Part shown: positions 41,918 through 50,310 of the stretch, piece by piece
Layout of the letters: every line of letters begins with the position of its first letter
Numbering within the stretch: the first letter of the stretch is position 1
Assembly (NCBI RefSeq): GCF_003970865.1
Contig: NZ_RXLZ01000016.1
Span: 1-64,000 of the forward strand
Reading direction: 5' to 3'
From: Stenotrophomonas maltophilia
Lineage (GTDB): Bacteria; Pseudomonadota; Gammaproteobacteria; Xanthomonadales; Xanthomonadaceae
Length of the DNA stretch: 64,000 nucleotides
The notes under the pieces: model-generated
Databases searched by the model: none
What the model was told of the DNA's origin: nothing
Seen by the model: the letters and a program-made list of their open reading frames with translations, nothing else
Program-made: the position numbers and the translations under genes

Positions 41918-42934
41918 ATGCCAGTGAAAGCCGCAGGACGATGGATGACAGGAAGTGCCATGGCGCTGCTGGCGCTGTGGGTGACCGGGCTGCTGGCCTA
42001 TCAGTTGCCGGGGCCGGGCTGGCTGGCCACCGGCGTCGCCGGGCTGTGGCTGCTGGTGGCGCTGTGGGCATCGTGGCGAGTCGCGCGGGGCCGTGCCTCG
42101 CGCCGCCTGGGCCTGGCGTTCGGGGCATCGCTGGCACTGGCCGGCCTGTGGTGGCTGCTGCTGACGCCGCGCCAGGACCGGCTGTGGGCCGATGACGTGG
42201 CCCAGCGCCTGCACGTGGTGTCCTTCGATGGCCGCCATGTGGTGCTGGACAATGTGCGTGACTTCAGCTGGCGCACCGAAACCGACTATGACGCACACTG
42301 GGTGCGCCGCGAGTACGACCTGGACCAGCTGCGCTCGGCCGACCTGGTGCTGTCGTACTGGATGGGCCCGGCCATCGCCCACACGCTGATCTCGTTTGGT
42401 TTCGAGGACGGTCGCCACGTGGTGTTCTCGCTGGAGATCCGCAAGGAGCGCGGTGAATCGTTCTCGGCGCTGGGTGGCTTCTTCCGCAAGTTCGAGATGA
42501 CCCTGGTGGCTTCGGAGGAGACCGACATCATCCGCACACGCACCAACGCGCGTGGCGAGGATGTCTACCTGTACCGACTGCATGGCATGGACCGCGCGCA
42601 GCTGAAGGAACTGTTCGCTGCGTACATCGCACAGGCCCGCGAACTGGATGCGAAGCCCGGCTTCTACAACACGCTGACCAGCAACTGCACCACGATCGTC
42701 TTCGACCTGGCCCGCCACATCGCACCGCGCCTGCCGCTGGACTACCGCCTGCTGCTGTCCGGTTACCTGGCCGAGTACGCGCAGGAGGTCGGCGCGCTCA
42801 CTCCGGGCGTGCCGTACACCGAGCTGCATGACAAAGGCCGCATCACCCAGCGTGCACTGGACCTGGGTGACGGCGACCACTTCTCCACCGTGATCCGCCA
42901 GGGCGTGCCCGGCACCGAGCAGGACCCGCAGTAA
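41918..42934 (+). CDS. DUF4105 membrane-anchored protein
   Basis: 338 residues. Two or three hydrophobic helices (about 8-30, 32-50 and 60-78), then a periplasmic DUF4105-like domain with S-Y-W-M-G-P-A, F-E-M-T-L-V and N-T-L-T-S-N-C-T-T-I-V-F, the conserved Cys-containing motif of the family. Function unknown; the family has a papain-like appearance. Stop and start of the next gene overlap by one base (TAATG), so they are co-translated. Upstream starts at 41882 (TTG) and 41894 (ATG) are possible. Confidence 0.78.
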   Translation: MPVKAAGRWMTGSAMALLALWVTGLLAYQLPGPGWLATGVAGLWLLVALWASWRVARGRASRRLGLAFGASLALAGLWWLLLTPRQDRLWADDVAQRLHVVSFDGRHVVLDNVRDFSWRTETDYDAHWVRREYDLDQLRSADLVLSYWMGPAIAHTLISFGFEDGRHVVFSLEIRKERGESFSALGGFFRKFEMTLVASEETDIIRTRTNARGEDVYLYRLHGMDRAQLKELFAAYIAQARELDAKPGFYNTLTSNCTTIVFDLARHIAPRLPLDYRLLLSGYLAEYAQEVGALTPGVPYTELHDKGRITQRALDLGDGDHFSTVIRQGVPGTEQDPQ

Positions 42935-44955
42935 TGACCCAACTCTCTCTGACTCGCTGGCAGCGCCTGCTGCCGGTGTTGTTCGCCGCCTTCCTGTTGC
43001 TGGGCAGCAGCGGCTGCGCGATGGTCACCGTCAAGCAGGTCAAATCCAGCGATTCGCTGGTCAACAAGCGCGCGGACGTGCTCAACACCGGCAAGCTCAG
43101 CCCGGCCGCGCGCGAAACGCTCAGCGCAGCGGGGCTGGACGAGTCGCAGTGCGAGAAGGACTTCCTGGTCTGCCGCAGCACGCTGCTGATGACCGATGAC
43201 CTCAATGTCGAGCAGCGGCTGTCGGCGCTGTCCGAACTGTGGGTGAAGGCCGCGCTGGCGATGACGCCGAAGAAGACGGCTGCCGGCGATCCGCCGATGA
43301 GCGATGCGGCATTGGATGCCTGGCTGGAAGCCGCGCGCTATGCCTATGCCTACCTGTTCTACAGCGGACGCTCACCGTCCGACCGTGCCTTCGAGGACCG
43401 CCAGACGCAGGTGCGTGACTACTACAACTACGCGGCCGAGAAGGCGGCGGTGGTGCTGTTCGTGCGCGCACGCGCCGCTGCGCTGGCTGGCGAGGACTAC
43501 ACGAAGCCGCTCACGGTCGGTAGCTGGTCGCTGGCCTCCAACTACCAGCAGCTGGGCCTGAAGAGCATTCCCGCGCAGCTGGTGCCGGCGGGAACGGTCA
43601 GCTTCGTCGGCCTGCGCAGCACCTATCGCCGCGATGGCTTCGGCGCCGAGCTGGTGATGGTGATGGACCCACCGAAGCTGGTCGCGCCGGTGATCGCGCC
43701 GGATGGCCCGAAGGCCGAAACGGCATCGGACGATGAGGACGACGAGCGTCGTGGCCGCCGCCACCGGCATGACGATTCGGTGCCCGAGTTCAGTGAGATG
43801 TCCTCGATCAACGTCACCGCACTGCTGCGCTTCGAGGGCAGCAGCCTGGAAGACGTGATGCGCACGCGCCGGGTCGAGCTGGATGCCTATTCGCCGGAAG
43901 CGACCGAGCGCATCACCCTGCACGGTGAGCAGGTACCGCTGGCCGGCAACTTCACTGCCGCCTATGGCCTGTGGCTGGCGCAGAGTGGCTTCGCCCGGCA
44001 GTCGCTGCGCACCCTGTTCGGCATGAGCGAGGGCATCGGCGAGCCGCACATCTACCTGATGCAGCCGTGGGACCCGAACCGCCGCATCATCTTCATGCTG
44101 CATGGCCTGGCCAGCAGCCCGGAAGCCTGGGTGAACCTGGCCAACGAGATCATGGGCGACCCCGAGCTGCGCCAGCAGTTCCAGGTGTGGCAGGTCTATT
44201 ACCCGACCAATGCACCGATCGCGCTGAACCGCTACGAGATCGCCAATGCATTCAACGACACGCTGAAGCATTTCGACCCCAACGGCAGCACGCGAGCATC
44301 GAAGGACATGGTTTACATCGGCCACAGCATGGGCGGTGTATTGGCCCGGCTGCTGGTGAGCGATTCGGGCGACGTGCTGTGGAACGACCTGCTGGCCAAC
44401 TACGACCTGAAGGGTGAACGGCTGAAGCGGGTGCAGAACAAGCTGGGTCCGCTGCTGCATTTCAAGGCACAGCCGAACGTGGAACGCGCGATCTTCATCG
44501 CCGCGCCGCACCAGGGCACCGACATTGCCGGCAACAAGGTCGGTCGCCTGATCGGTCGCCTGGTGCGCCTGCCGCTGACCATCCTCGGCAAATTCGAGGA
44601 TGTGTTCATGGCACTGGCGCAGGCCGAACAGCAGGTCGATGGCACCGCCAAGCCGAAGATCCCGAACAGCATCGACAACCTCAAGGCCAGCGATCCGTTC
44701 GTGAAGGCCGCCGCACAGCTGCCGATCGAAGCGGGCCTGAAGTACCACTCGATCATCGCCCAGCGCAAACCGGAACTGCCGGTGGAGAAGTCCGATGACG
44801 GGCTGGTGCCGTACTGGAGCGCACATCTGCCGGGCGCGCTGTCGGAGAAGGTGATCATCTCCGGCCACAGCGTGCAGGAAACCCCGCAGGCGGTACTGGA
44901 GGTGCGGCGCATCCTGCACCGGGATATCGATGACATGGGGACCGGCACCCGGTAG
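42934..44955 (+). CDS. Lipoprotein alpha/beta hydrolase
   Basis: 673 residues. Lipoprotein signal with lipobox S-S-G-C (Cys28). The N-terminal half is of unknown fold and has an Asp/Glu/Arg-rich linker (about 263-285). The C-terminal half is an alpha/beta hydrolase: oxyanion loop M-L-H-G-L-A-S-S-P, nucleophile G-H-S-M-G-G near residue 464, and a late G-H-S-V-Q containing the probable catalytic His. Lipase/esterase-like; substrate unknown. Coupled to the DUF4105 gene by TAATG. Confidence 0.8.
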   Translation: MTQLSLTRWQRLLPVLFAAFLLLGSSGCAMVTVKQVKSSDSLVNKRADVLNTGKLSPAARETLSAAGLDESQCEKDFLVCRSTLLMTDDLNVEQRLSALSELWVKAALAMTPKKTAAGDPPMSDAALDAWLEAARYAYAYLFYSGRSPSDRAFEDRQTQVRDYYNYAAEKAAVVLFVRARAAALAGEDYTKPLTVGSWSLASNYQQLGLKSIPAQLVPAGTVSFVGLRSTYRRDGFGAELVMVMDPPKLVAPVIAPDGPKAETASDDEDDERRGRRHRHDDSVPEFSEMSSINVTALLRFEGSSLEDVMRTRRVELDAYSPEATERITLHGEQVPLAGNFTAAYGLWLAQSGFARQSLRTLFGMSEGIGEPHIYLMQPWDPNRRIIFMLHGLASSPEAWVNLANEIMGDPELRQQFQVWQVYYPTNAPIALNRYEIANAFNDTLKHFDPNGSTRASKDMVYIGHSMGGVLARLLVSDSGDVLWNDLLANYDLKGERLKRVQNKLGPLLHFKAQPNVERAIFIAAPHQGTDIAGNKVGRLIGRLVRLPLTILGKFEDVFMALAQAEQQVDGTAKPKIPNSIDNLKASDPFVKAAAQLPIEAGLKYHSIIAQRKPELPVEKSDDGLVPYWSAHLPGALSEKVIISGHSVQETPQAVLEVRRILHRDIDDMGTGTR

Positions 44956-44974
44956 TGCCGGCCGCTGGCCGGCA
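44952..44974. repeat. REP unit of the GTAGTGCCGGCC family
   Basis: GTAG then TGCCGGCC-GC-TGGCCGGCA; same family as 15189-15261 and 56403-56469. It begins at the 3' end of the hydrolase gene. Confidence 0.8.
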
Positions 44975-44993
44975 ATCCCACAATCCGGCGGCG

Positions 44994-46364
44994 CTACACC
45001 CGCCGCGCGACCACCGTGGCCAGCAGCGCCAGGCCGAAGGTGATTGCCAGGCACAGCACGTAGCCGGTATGGGGTGCGCTTTGCACGAACAGCGCGAACA
45101 GTGCGCCGGAAACCGCCAGCGCGGTGGTCACCGACAGCGCTTCGCTCAGCTGCAGTGCCGAGGTGTTGGCACCCTGCTCGTGTGGTGCGGACAATGACAG
45201 CGTCAGCACCGACAGGCTGGCGTAGATCATGCCCATGCCGAAGCCGGTCATGGCCCAGCCGACCAGGGCCACCGGCAGCGGCACTGCGTTGAACAGCACG
45301 GCCAGTGTGGCGGCAATACCGATCGTCATCAGCGGTGTGCCCACGCGCAGCAGCTGCTGGCGCGACCAGCCACGCTGCTGGTGGCCCTGCAGCCATGAAC
45401 CGGCGAACCAGCCCAGTGCGCCAAGACTGAGCACGGCACCGGCCCAGCTGGGTGAGAGCCCGCGCTCGCGCTGCAGCAGCAGGGGCAGGTAGGCCTCGCA
45501 GGCGAAAAATGCGGCCGCCGCGACGCCGCGCAGCGCGATCACGCTGGGCAGTCCGCGGCGCAGGATCAATGTGCCGGCCGGCAGCAGGCGATGCACGCAG
45601 AACAGCAGGGCCAGCATGGCCACGCCGATGCAGAGCAGTGCAGGCAGGCCCTGCTGCTGGCCGCCGAAGTAGAGCAGCAGCGCCGCCAACGAGGCACCAC
45701 TGGCCCAGCGCACCACGGTGCCTCGCCCATCGTCGGCGAGGCCGCCATCGGTGGGTTGCATGCGCGTGAGTGCCGGGCGCAGCAGCAGCGCGGCCGGAAT
45801 GGCCAGCAGTGGCACGGCCAGGAACACCCAGCGCCAGCCGAGATGCTGCACGATCAGCCCGCTCAGCGCGGGGCCGATCATTGACGGCACTACCCAGCCC
45901 GCGGAGAACGCGGCAAATACCTTCGGACGCAGGTGTTCGGGATAGCTGCGCCCGACCATCACATACAGTGAGACCGAGATCGCGCCCGCACCCAGGCCCT
46001 GCAGCAGGCGCCCGGCCACCAGCATGCCCATGCGCATCGCAAAGCCGGCCAGCAGCAGCCCCAGCACGAAGCAGGCCAGGCCGTACCACAGTGGCCTGGC
46101 GGGCCCCTGGCGGTCGGCCCAGCGTCCGGCCAGGGTCATGCCGATCACGCTGGTAGCCAGGGTGCCGCCGAAGGCCAGCGCATACAGGCGCAGGCCATCC
46201 AGCGCCTCGGCCACGGTCGGCATGGCCGCCGCCACCGCCAGGGCTTCGAAGGCATGCAGCGCCACCAGCGCCACCATGCCGATGGTGGTGGCGCGATAGC
46301 GGGGGGATAGGATCGACGTATCAGCCGGCGCACGGGCGTCGGCGGGCGAAAGAGTGGGGGACAT
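44994..46364 (-). CDS. mfsA: MFS efflux pump divergent from soxR (MfsA-like)
   Basis: 456 residues with 14 hydrophobic segments (DHA2-type); motif A-like [12 protein letters not shown] lies near residue 83. In S. maltophilia a SoxR-controlled MFS pump, MfsA, contributes to paraquat resistance, and this gene fits by position and operator. ATG at 46364 is preferred: an upstream in-frame start at 46415 would lie inside the promoter. Transcribed from the promoter that overlaps the SoxR box. Confidence 0.83.
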   Translation of the reverse strand: MSPTLSPADARAPADTSILSPRYRATTIGMVALVALHAFEALAVAAAMPTVAEALDGLRLYALAFGGTLATSVIGMTLAGRWADRQGPARPLWYGLACFVLGLLLAGFAMRMGMLVAGRLLQGLGAGAISVSLYVMVGRSYPEHLRPKVFAAFSAGWVVPSMIGPALSGLIVQHLGWRWVFLAVPLLAIPAALLLRPALTRMQPTDGGLADDGRGTVVRWASGASLAALLLYFGGQQQGLPALLCIGVAMLALLFCVHRLLPAGTLILRRGLPSVIALRGVAAAAFFACEAYLPLLLQRERGLSPSWAGAVLSLGALGWFAGSWLQGHQQRGWSRQQLLRVGTPLMTIGIAATLAVLFNAVPLPVALVGWAMTGFGMGMIYASLSVLTLSLSAPHEQGANTSALQLSEALSVTTALAVSGALFALFVQSAPHTGYVLCLAITFGLALLATVVARRV

Positions 46365-46410
46365 ACGAGTCAGATGCGGGCCGCGCTTGTCAACTGGCGG
46401 CGAAGATAGC

Positions 46411-46441
46411 AGCATGCCACCTCAACTGCAGTTTAGGTCAA
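46411..46441 (-). promoter_or_regulatory. SoxR-controlled promoter of mfsA with SoxR box
   Basis: On the minus strand TTGACC (46436-46441) and CATGCT (46411-46416) are 19 bases apart, the overlong spacer typical of MerR-class promoters. Between them lies ACCTCAACTGCAGTTTAGGT (46419-46438), a 20-base palindrome with one mismatched pair and the CCTCAA half-site of known SoxR boxes. The soxR start codon is four bases beyond the -35 box. Confidence 0.8.
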
Positions 46442-46444
46442 GCA

Positions 46445-46879
46445 ATGGTGTCCCAGGAACTCAGCGTTGGCGAAGTCTCCCAGCGCAGTGGCGTGGCAGT
46501 TTCCGCGCTGCATTTCTACGAGCGCAAGGGTCTGATCAGCAGCCTGCGCACCTCGGGCAACCAGCGTCGCTACAGCCGTGACGTGCTGCGGCGGTTGGCC
46601 GTGATCCGCGTCGCGCAACGGGTGGGCATGCCACTGGAAGCCGTCAGCCGTGCCTTTGAAAGCCTGCCCGAGGGCCGCGCCCCGACCAAGGCCGACTGGG
46701 CCAAGCTGTCCGCGCGCTGGCGCACCGAACTGGAGGAGCGCATCCACATGCTGGAACTGCTGCGCGACGAACTGACCGGCTGCATCGGTTGCGGCTGCCT
46801 GTCGCTGCAGCGCTGCCGCCTGGCCAACCCCGAAGACGTCCTCGGCGAACGCGGCGACGGCCCGATGCGCTGGGAATGA
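46445..46879 (+). CDS. soxR: Redox-sensitive regulator SoxR
   Basis: 144 residues. MerR-type helix-turn-helix ([21 protein letters not shown]) and dimerisation helix, then [12 protein letters not shown]: Cys113, 116, 118 and 124 ligate the [2Fe-2S] cluster. Oxidation by redox-cycling agents switches the mfsA promoter on. Divergent from mfsA; no soxS is present, as in non-enteric bacteria. Convergent with the SDR gene across a palindromic terminator. Confidence 0.95.
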   Translation: MVSQELSVGEVSQRSGVAVSALHFYERKGLISSLRTSGNQRRYSRDVLRRLAVIRVAQRVGMPLEAVSRAFESLPEGRAPTKADWAKLSARWRTELEERIHMLELLRDELTGCIGCGCLSLQRCRLANPEDVLGERGDGPMRWE

Positions 46880-46884
46880 CCTGC

Positions 46885-46950
46885 GAAAAGGGGACGGAGG
46901 GGATTATGTCGTTTGTGCATTAACGACTTAATCCCCTCCGTCCCCTTTTT
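46885..46950. repeat. Long palindromic element, copy 2, serving as a two-way terminator
   Basis: The left arm (46885-46912) has AAAAGGGGACGGAGGGG and ATTATGTCG, the right arm (46923-46950) the complement ending in six Ts, with a 10-base loop. Same family as 30296-30374. It separates the convergent soxR and SDR genes. Confidence 0.85.
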
Positions 46951-46952
46951 TC

Positions 46953-47555
46953 TTACCAGACCGTGATCGTCTCGCCGCTCTGGATGCCTTCCACTGCACG
47001 CTGGAAGGCCAGCGCCGCGCGCTGTGCGCTTACCGCTTCAAAGCCCGGGAAGTAGGGGCCGTAGGTCGCCATTGATTCGATCAGCACGTTCGGGCTGACC
47101 ACGTTGATGCGCAGGCCACGCGGCAGCAGTTCCAGCGCCGCCGCGCGCACGAAGCCTTCCAGTGCGGCATTCACTGCAGTGGCGTTGACGCCGTCGCGGA
47201 TCGGTTGGGCGCTGATGATGCCGCTGGTCAGGGTGATCGAGCCGCCGGCGTTGAGGTGGTGCTGGGCGGCCAGTGCCAGCCGCACCTGCCCCAGCAGCTT
47301 GTCCTGCAGGCCGGTGTTGAACTGTGCTGGCGTCATCTGCTGCAACGGGCCGAAGTGCACCGAGCCGGTGGTGGAGATCACCGCATCGACCGGGCCGGTA
47401 CGCGCGAACAGTTCGGCGACACTGGCGTCATCGGTCAGGTCCACGCGCAGTTCGCCGCTGCTGCGGCCGGCGGCGAGAATCTGATGCTGTTGGCCGAGCT
47501 GACGGGCGACTGCCTGGCCGAGGGTGCCGCTGGCACCGACGAGGAGGATCTTCAT
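46953..47555 (-). CDS. Short SDR-fold protein with atypical active site
   Basis: 200 residues. Cofactor loop G-A-S-G-T-L-G (7-13), S-T-T-G at 61-64 and Ser111 (L-T-S-G) are normal for the family, but the usual Y-x-x-x-K is absent; in line with the motif are Ala125 and Asn129 (G-V-N-A-T-A-V-N-A-A-L-E-G-F). It may bind a dinucleotide without the standard reaction. Divergent from the LysR gene at 47654, which probably controls it. Confidence 0.78.
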   Translation of the reverse strand: MKILLVGASGTLGQAVARQLGQQHQILAAGRSSGELRVDLTDDASVAELFARTGPVDAVISTTGSVHFGPLQQMTPAQFNTGLQDKLLGQVRLALAAQHHLNAGGSITLTSGIISAQPIRDGVNATAVNAALEGFVRAAALELLPRGLRINVVSPNVLIESMATYGPYFPGFEAVSAQRAALAFQRAVEGIQSGETITVW

Positions 47556-47605
47556 GGCCGTTCCTTGCGTGAGGGAGTGAGCGCAGTCTGCGCCGTCACA
47601 GTGGG

Positions 47606-47641
47606 GTTAGGTAAGCGGCGTATGCTTCGCAGATTCCTAAC
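47606..47641. promoter_or_regulatory. Putative LysR-regulator site in the SDR/LysR divergent gap
   Basis: GTTAGG (47606-47611) and CCTAAC (47636-47641) form a spaced inverted repeat in the 98-base gap between divergent genes. Position fits a LysR operator; the sequence evidence is modest. Confidence 0.35.
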
Positions 47642-47653
47642 TCTGGATTAGCA

Positions 47654-48529
47654 ATGGATACCCTTCGCTGCATGCAGGCTTTCGTCGCGGTAGCCGAGCG
47701 CGGCAGCTTTGCAGGGGCCGCCGAACAGCTGCAGGTGTCGGCGGTGATGGTCGGCAAGTACATCCAGCAGCTGGAGGCGCACCTGGGCACCGCGTTGCTG
47801 CAACGGAACACCCGCCGCCAGCGCCTGACCGAAGCCGGCAGTGCCTACCTGGCCGGGTGCCGGCAGGTGCTGGAGCAGGTGCAGCAGGCCGAAGCCGACG
47901 TGGCCGGCCTGCAGGTTCAACCGCGCGGGCTGCTGCGGGTCAGCGCACCCACCACCTGGGGTAGCTGCGTGCTGGCGCCGCAGCTGGCCGGCCTGCTGCG
48001 CGCGCAGCCGCAGCTGAACATCGAACTGGATCTGAGCAACCGCCGTGTGGACCTGATCGAGGACGGCTTCGATGTGGCGATCCGGGTTGGGCCGCTGCCA
48101 TCGCAGGAGGTGGTGGCGCGGCCGCTGCCACCATATGCGATGAGCCTGTGTGCGGCGCCATCCTACCTGCGCCGGCGCGGCACGCCGCGTACGCCCGCGG
48201 ATCTGCAGGGGCATGATTGTCTGAGCCACCTGGCCTGGCGCGGCGGCCATGGTTGGCAGCTGGCCAACGGCGAACAGGTGGATTGGGAGGCGCGCCTGAC
48301 CTGCAATGATGGTGTTGCACTGCGCGAAGCCGCGGTGGCCGGAGCAGGGCTGGTGCTGCAGCCGACCGCACTGCTGGCCGGCGAGATCGCGGCAGGGCGG
48401 TTGAAGCCGCTGCTGCGCGACTACCTGCCCGAACCGCGGCCGATGCACCTGATCTACCTGCCCGACCGCAGGCCGCGCCCGCGTTTGCAGTGCTTCGTCG
48501 ATTTCGTCATGACCACATTGGGGCAATGA
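47654..48529 (+). CDS. LysR-type transcriptional regulator
   Basis: 291 residues. Helix-turn-helix at 2-60 (M-Q-A-F-V-A-V-A-E-R-G-S-F-A-G-A-A-E-Q-L-Q-V-S), of the large CrgA-like group, then a two-lobe effector domain. Divergent from the SDR-fold gene, its probable target. Followed by the direct repeat at 48532. Confidence 0.9.
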   Translation: MDTLRCMQAFVAVAERGSFAGAAEQLQVSAVMVGKYIQQLEAHLGTALLQRNTRRQRLTEAGSAYLAGCRQVLEQVQQAEADVAGLQVQPRGLLRVSAPTTWGSCVLAPQLAGLLRAQPQLNIELDLSNRRVDLIEDGFDVAIRVGPLPSQEVVARPLPPYAMSLCAAPSYLRRRGTPRTPADLQGHDCLSHLAWRGGHGWQLANGEQVDWEARLTCNDGVALREAAVAGAGLVLQPTALLAGEIAAGRLKPLLRDYLPEPRPMHLIYLPDRRPRPRLQCFVDFVMTTLGQ

Positions 48530-48531
48530 GC

Positions 48532-48605
48532 ATCCACGCCATGCGCGGATGACGGTGGGTGCCGACCGTTGGTCGGCACACATCGGGATCAATCATTCGC
48601 CGCAG
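48532..48605. repeat. 74-bp direct repeat, copy 1 (REP plus copied end of proC)
   Basis: Contains ATCCACGCCATGCGCGGAT, the REP stem GTGCCGACC/GGTCGGCAC, and then a 22-base segment identical to the 3' end of proC. It differs from copy 2 (48649-48722) at one base. Confidence 0.85.
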
Positions 48606-48648
48606 GCAGCAGAGCACCGTGCATTCCAGCGGCGACAGGTATCAGTAG

Positions 48649-48722
48649 ATCCACGCCATGCGCGGATGACGGTGGGTGCCGACCGTTGGTCGGCACGCAT
48701 CGGGATCAATCATTCGCCGCAG
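48649..48722. repeat. 74-bp direct repeat, copy 2, including the end of proC
   Basis: Same REP as copy 1. Its last 17 bases hold the final five proC codons and the TGA at 48706-48708, so it overlaps the true gene end. Copy 1 therefore carries a duplicate of that gene end. The two copies are separated by 43 bases. Confidence 0.85.
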
Positions 48723-49527
48723 ACAGTTCCTGCCCGCGCACCTGCGCGGCGCGCAGTGCGGTGTCCACCAGGGCCTCGAAACCACCGGCCTGGAAGCTCT
48801 CGATCGCGGCCTGGGTGGTGCCGTTGGGCGAGGTCACGCGGCGGCGCAGTTCCGCCGGGCTCTCACCAGCCTCATCCAGCATGCGCGAGGCGCCCAGCAG
48901 GGTCTGCACCACCAGCGTGCGCGCGGCGTCGGCCGGCAGGCCCTGGGCAATACCCGCCGCTTCCATCGCTTCGGCCAGCAGGAACACATAGGCCGGACCG
49001 CTGCCGGATACGGCGGTCACCGAATCCATCAGTGCCTCACTATCGATCCACACCGTGCGCCCGGCACTGGCCAGCACCTGTTCGGCCTGCGCGTGCTGCT
49101 GCGCATCCACCGAGGGCGTGGCGTACAGGCCGGTCACGCCGGCGCCGAGCAGGGCCGGGGTGTTCGGCATCGCACGCACCACCGGCAGATTGCCGCCCAG
49201 CCAGCGTTCCAGCTGCGCGCTGGTGATGCCGGCGGCAATCGACACCACCAACGGCTGGTTTGCCTGCGCCAGTGCCTGCAGCGACTGGCAGACATCGCGC
49301 AGCACCTGCGGCTTCACCGCCAACAACCAGGTGCGGCCCTGCGCGGCGGCATCGGCGGCGTTGTCGTGCACCTGCACGCCGAAGTCCGCCGCCAGTGACG
49401 CGCGAAGTGCGGCCACCGGTTCGGCCACGTGGATGTGCGCGGCCGGCACGCCCTGGCGGATCAGGCCGGCGATCAGGCTGCGCGCCATGTTGCCGCCGCC
49501 GATGAAGGTGATGGAATCAGCTGCCAT
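48706..49527 (-). CDS. proC: Pyrroline-5-carboxylate reductase
   Basis: 273 residues. Reduces P5C to proline with NAD(P)H. N-terminal I-T-F-I-G-G-G-N-M-A is the dinucleotide loop, and M-P-N-T-P-A, V-S-G-S-G-P-A-Y and S-P-N-G-T-T are family signatures. It follows yggS by 18 bases on the same strand, the usual yggS-proC order. The 3' end lies within the direct repeat. Confidence 0.96.
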   Translation of the reverse strand: MAADSITFIGGGNMARSLIAGLIRQGVPAAHIHVAEPVAALRASLAADFGVQVHDNAADAAAQGRTWLLAVKPQVLRDVCQSLQALAQANQPLVVSIAAGITSAQLERWLGGNLPVVRAMPNTPALLGAGVTGLYATPSVDAQQHAQAEQVLASAGRTVWIDSEALMDSVTAVSGSGPAYVFLLAEAMEAAGIAQGLPADAARTLVVQTLLGASRMLDEAGESPAELRRRVTSPNGTTQAAIESFQAGGFEALVDTALRAAQVRGQELSAAND

Positions 49528-49545
49528 GGAAGTCTCCTTGGAAAA

Positions 49546-50223
49546 TCAGGCTGGGCGCGGGCGGGCGCCGAACAGGGCGGTGCCGATGCGCACCAGGGTG
49601 GCGCCCTCGGCGATGGCTTCGGCGTAGTCGCTGCTCATGCCCATCGACAGCGTGTCGATCTGCGCGTGCTGGGCAGCCAGCGACTGGAAAAGTGTGCGCA
49701 TGCGCACGAATGCATCCCGACGGCGCTCGGCCTCGGGCCACGGTGCGGGAATCGCCATCAGTCCGCGCAGGCGCAGGGTGGGTTCGGCGGCAATCGCGGC
49801 GGCCAGTGCATCCACTTCTTCCGGTGCACAGCCATGCTTGCTGGATTCGTCGTCGATGTTGACCTGGATCAGCACGTTCAGCGGGCCGCGTGCGGCCGGA
49901 CGGTGGCGTGCCAGCGCAGTCACCAGCTTGGGCCGGTCCACGCTCTGCACCCAGTCGAAATGGCTGGCCACGGCATCGGCCTTGTTCGACTGCAGGTGGC
50001 CGATCAGGTGCCATTCCAGCGCCAGGTGCTGCAGCGCCTGCATCTTGGCCAGTGCTTCCTGCACGTAGTTCTCGCCGAAGGCGTGCTGGCCCTGTGCGGC
50101 CAGCGCGGCCACGGCCTCGGCCGGCTGGGTCTTGGACACCGCCAGCAGGCGTGGATCGGGCCTGCCAGCGGCCTCGGCGGCGGCATGCAGGTTGCTCAGA
50201 ATCTGGGGCAGGGGAGTGGCCAC
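49546..50223 (-). CDS. yggS: PLP-homeostasis protein YggS
   Basis: 225 residues (PLPBP family). Lys31 in A-V-S-K-T-Q-P carries the PLP; F-G-E-N-Y-V-Q-E, W-H-L-I-G-H-L-Q-S-N-K and L-S-M-G-M-S-S-D-Y are diagnostic. The protein balances free PLP and has no known enzyme activity. Divergent from pilT and upstream of proC, as in Pseudomonas. Confidence 0.95.
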   Translation of the reverse strand: MATPLPQILSNLHAAAEAAGRPDPRLLAVSKTQPAEAVAALAAQGQHAFGENYVQEALAKMQALQHLALEWHLIGHLQSNKADAVASHFDWVQSVDRPKLVTALARHRPAARGPLNVLIQVNIDDESSKHGCAPEEVDALAAAIAAEPTLRLRGLMAIPAPWPEAERRRDAFVRMRTLFQSLAAQHAQIDTLSMGMSSDYAEAIAEGATLVRIGTALFGARPRPA

Positions 50224-50310
50224 GTAACGCGTTCCGTTGAATCAGGAGGCTATACTGCCGCCCGGGGAAAGATCCTTCCAGTCGAAGCCGTTATTGGGGA
50301 GTAGCCGCTC

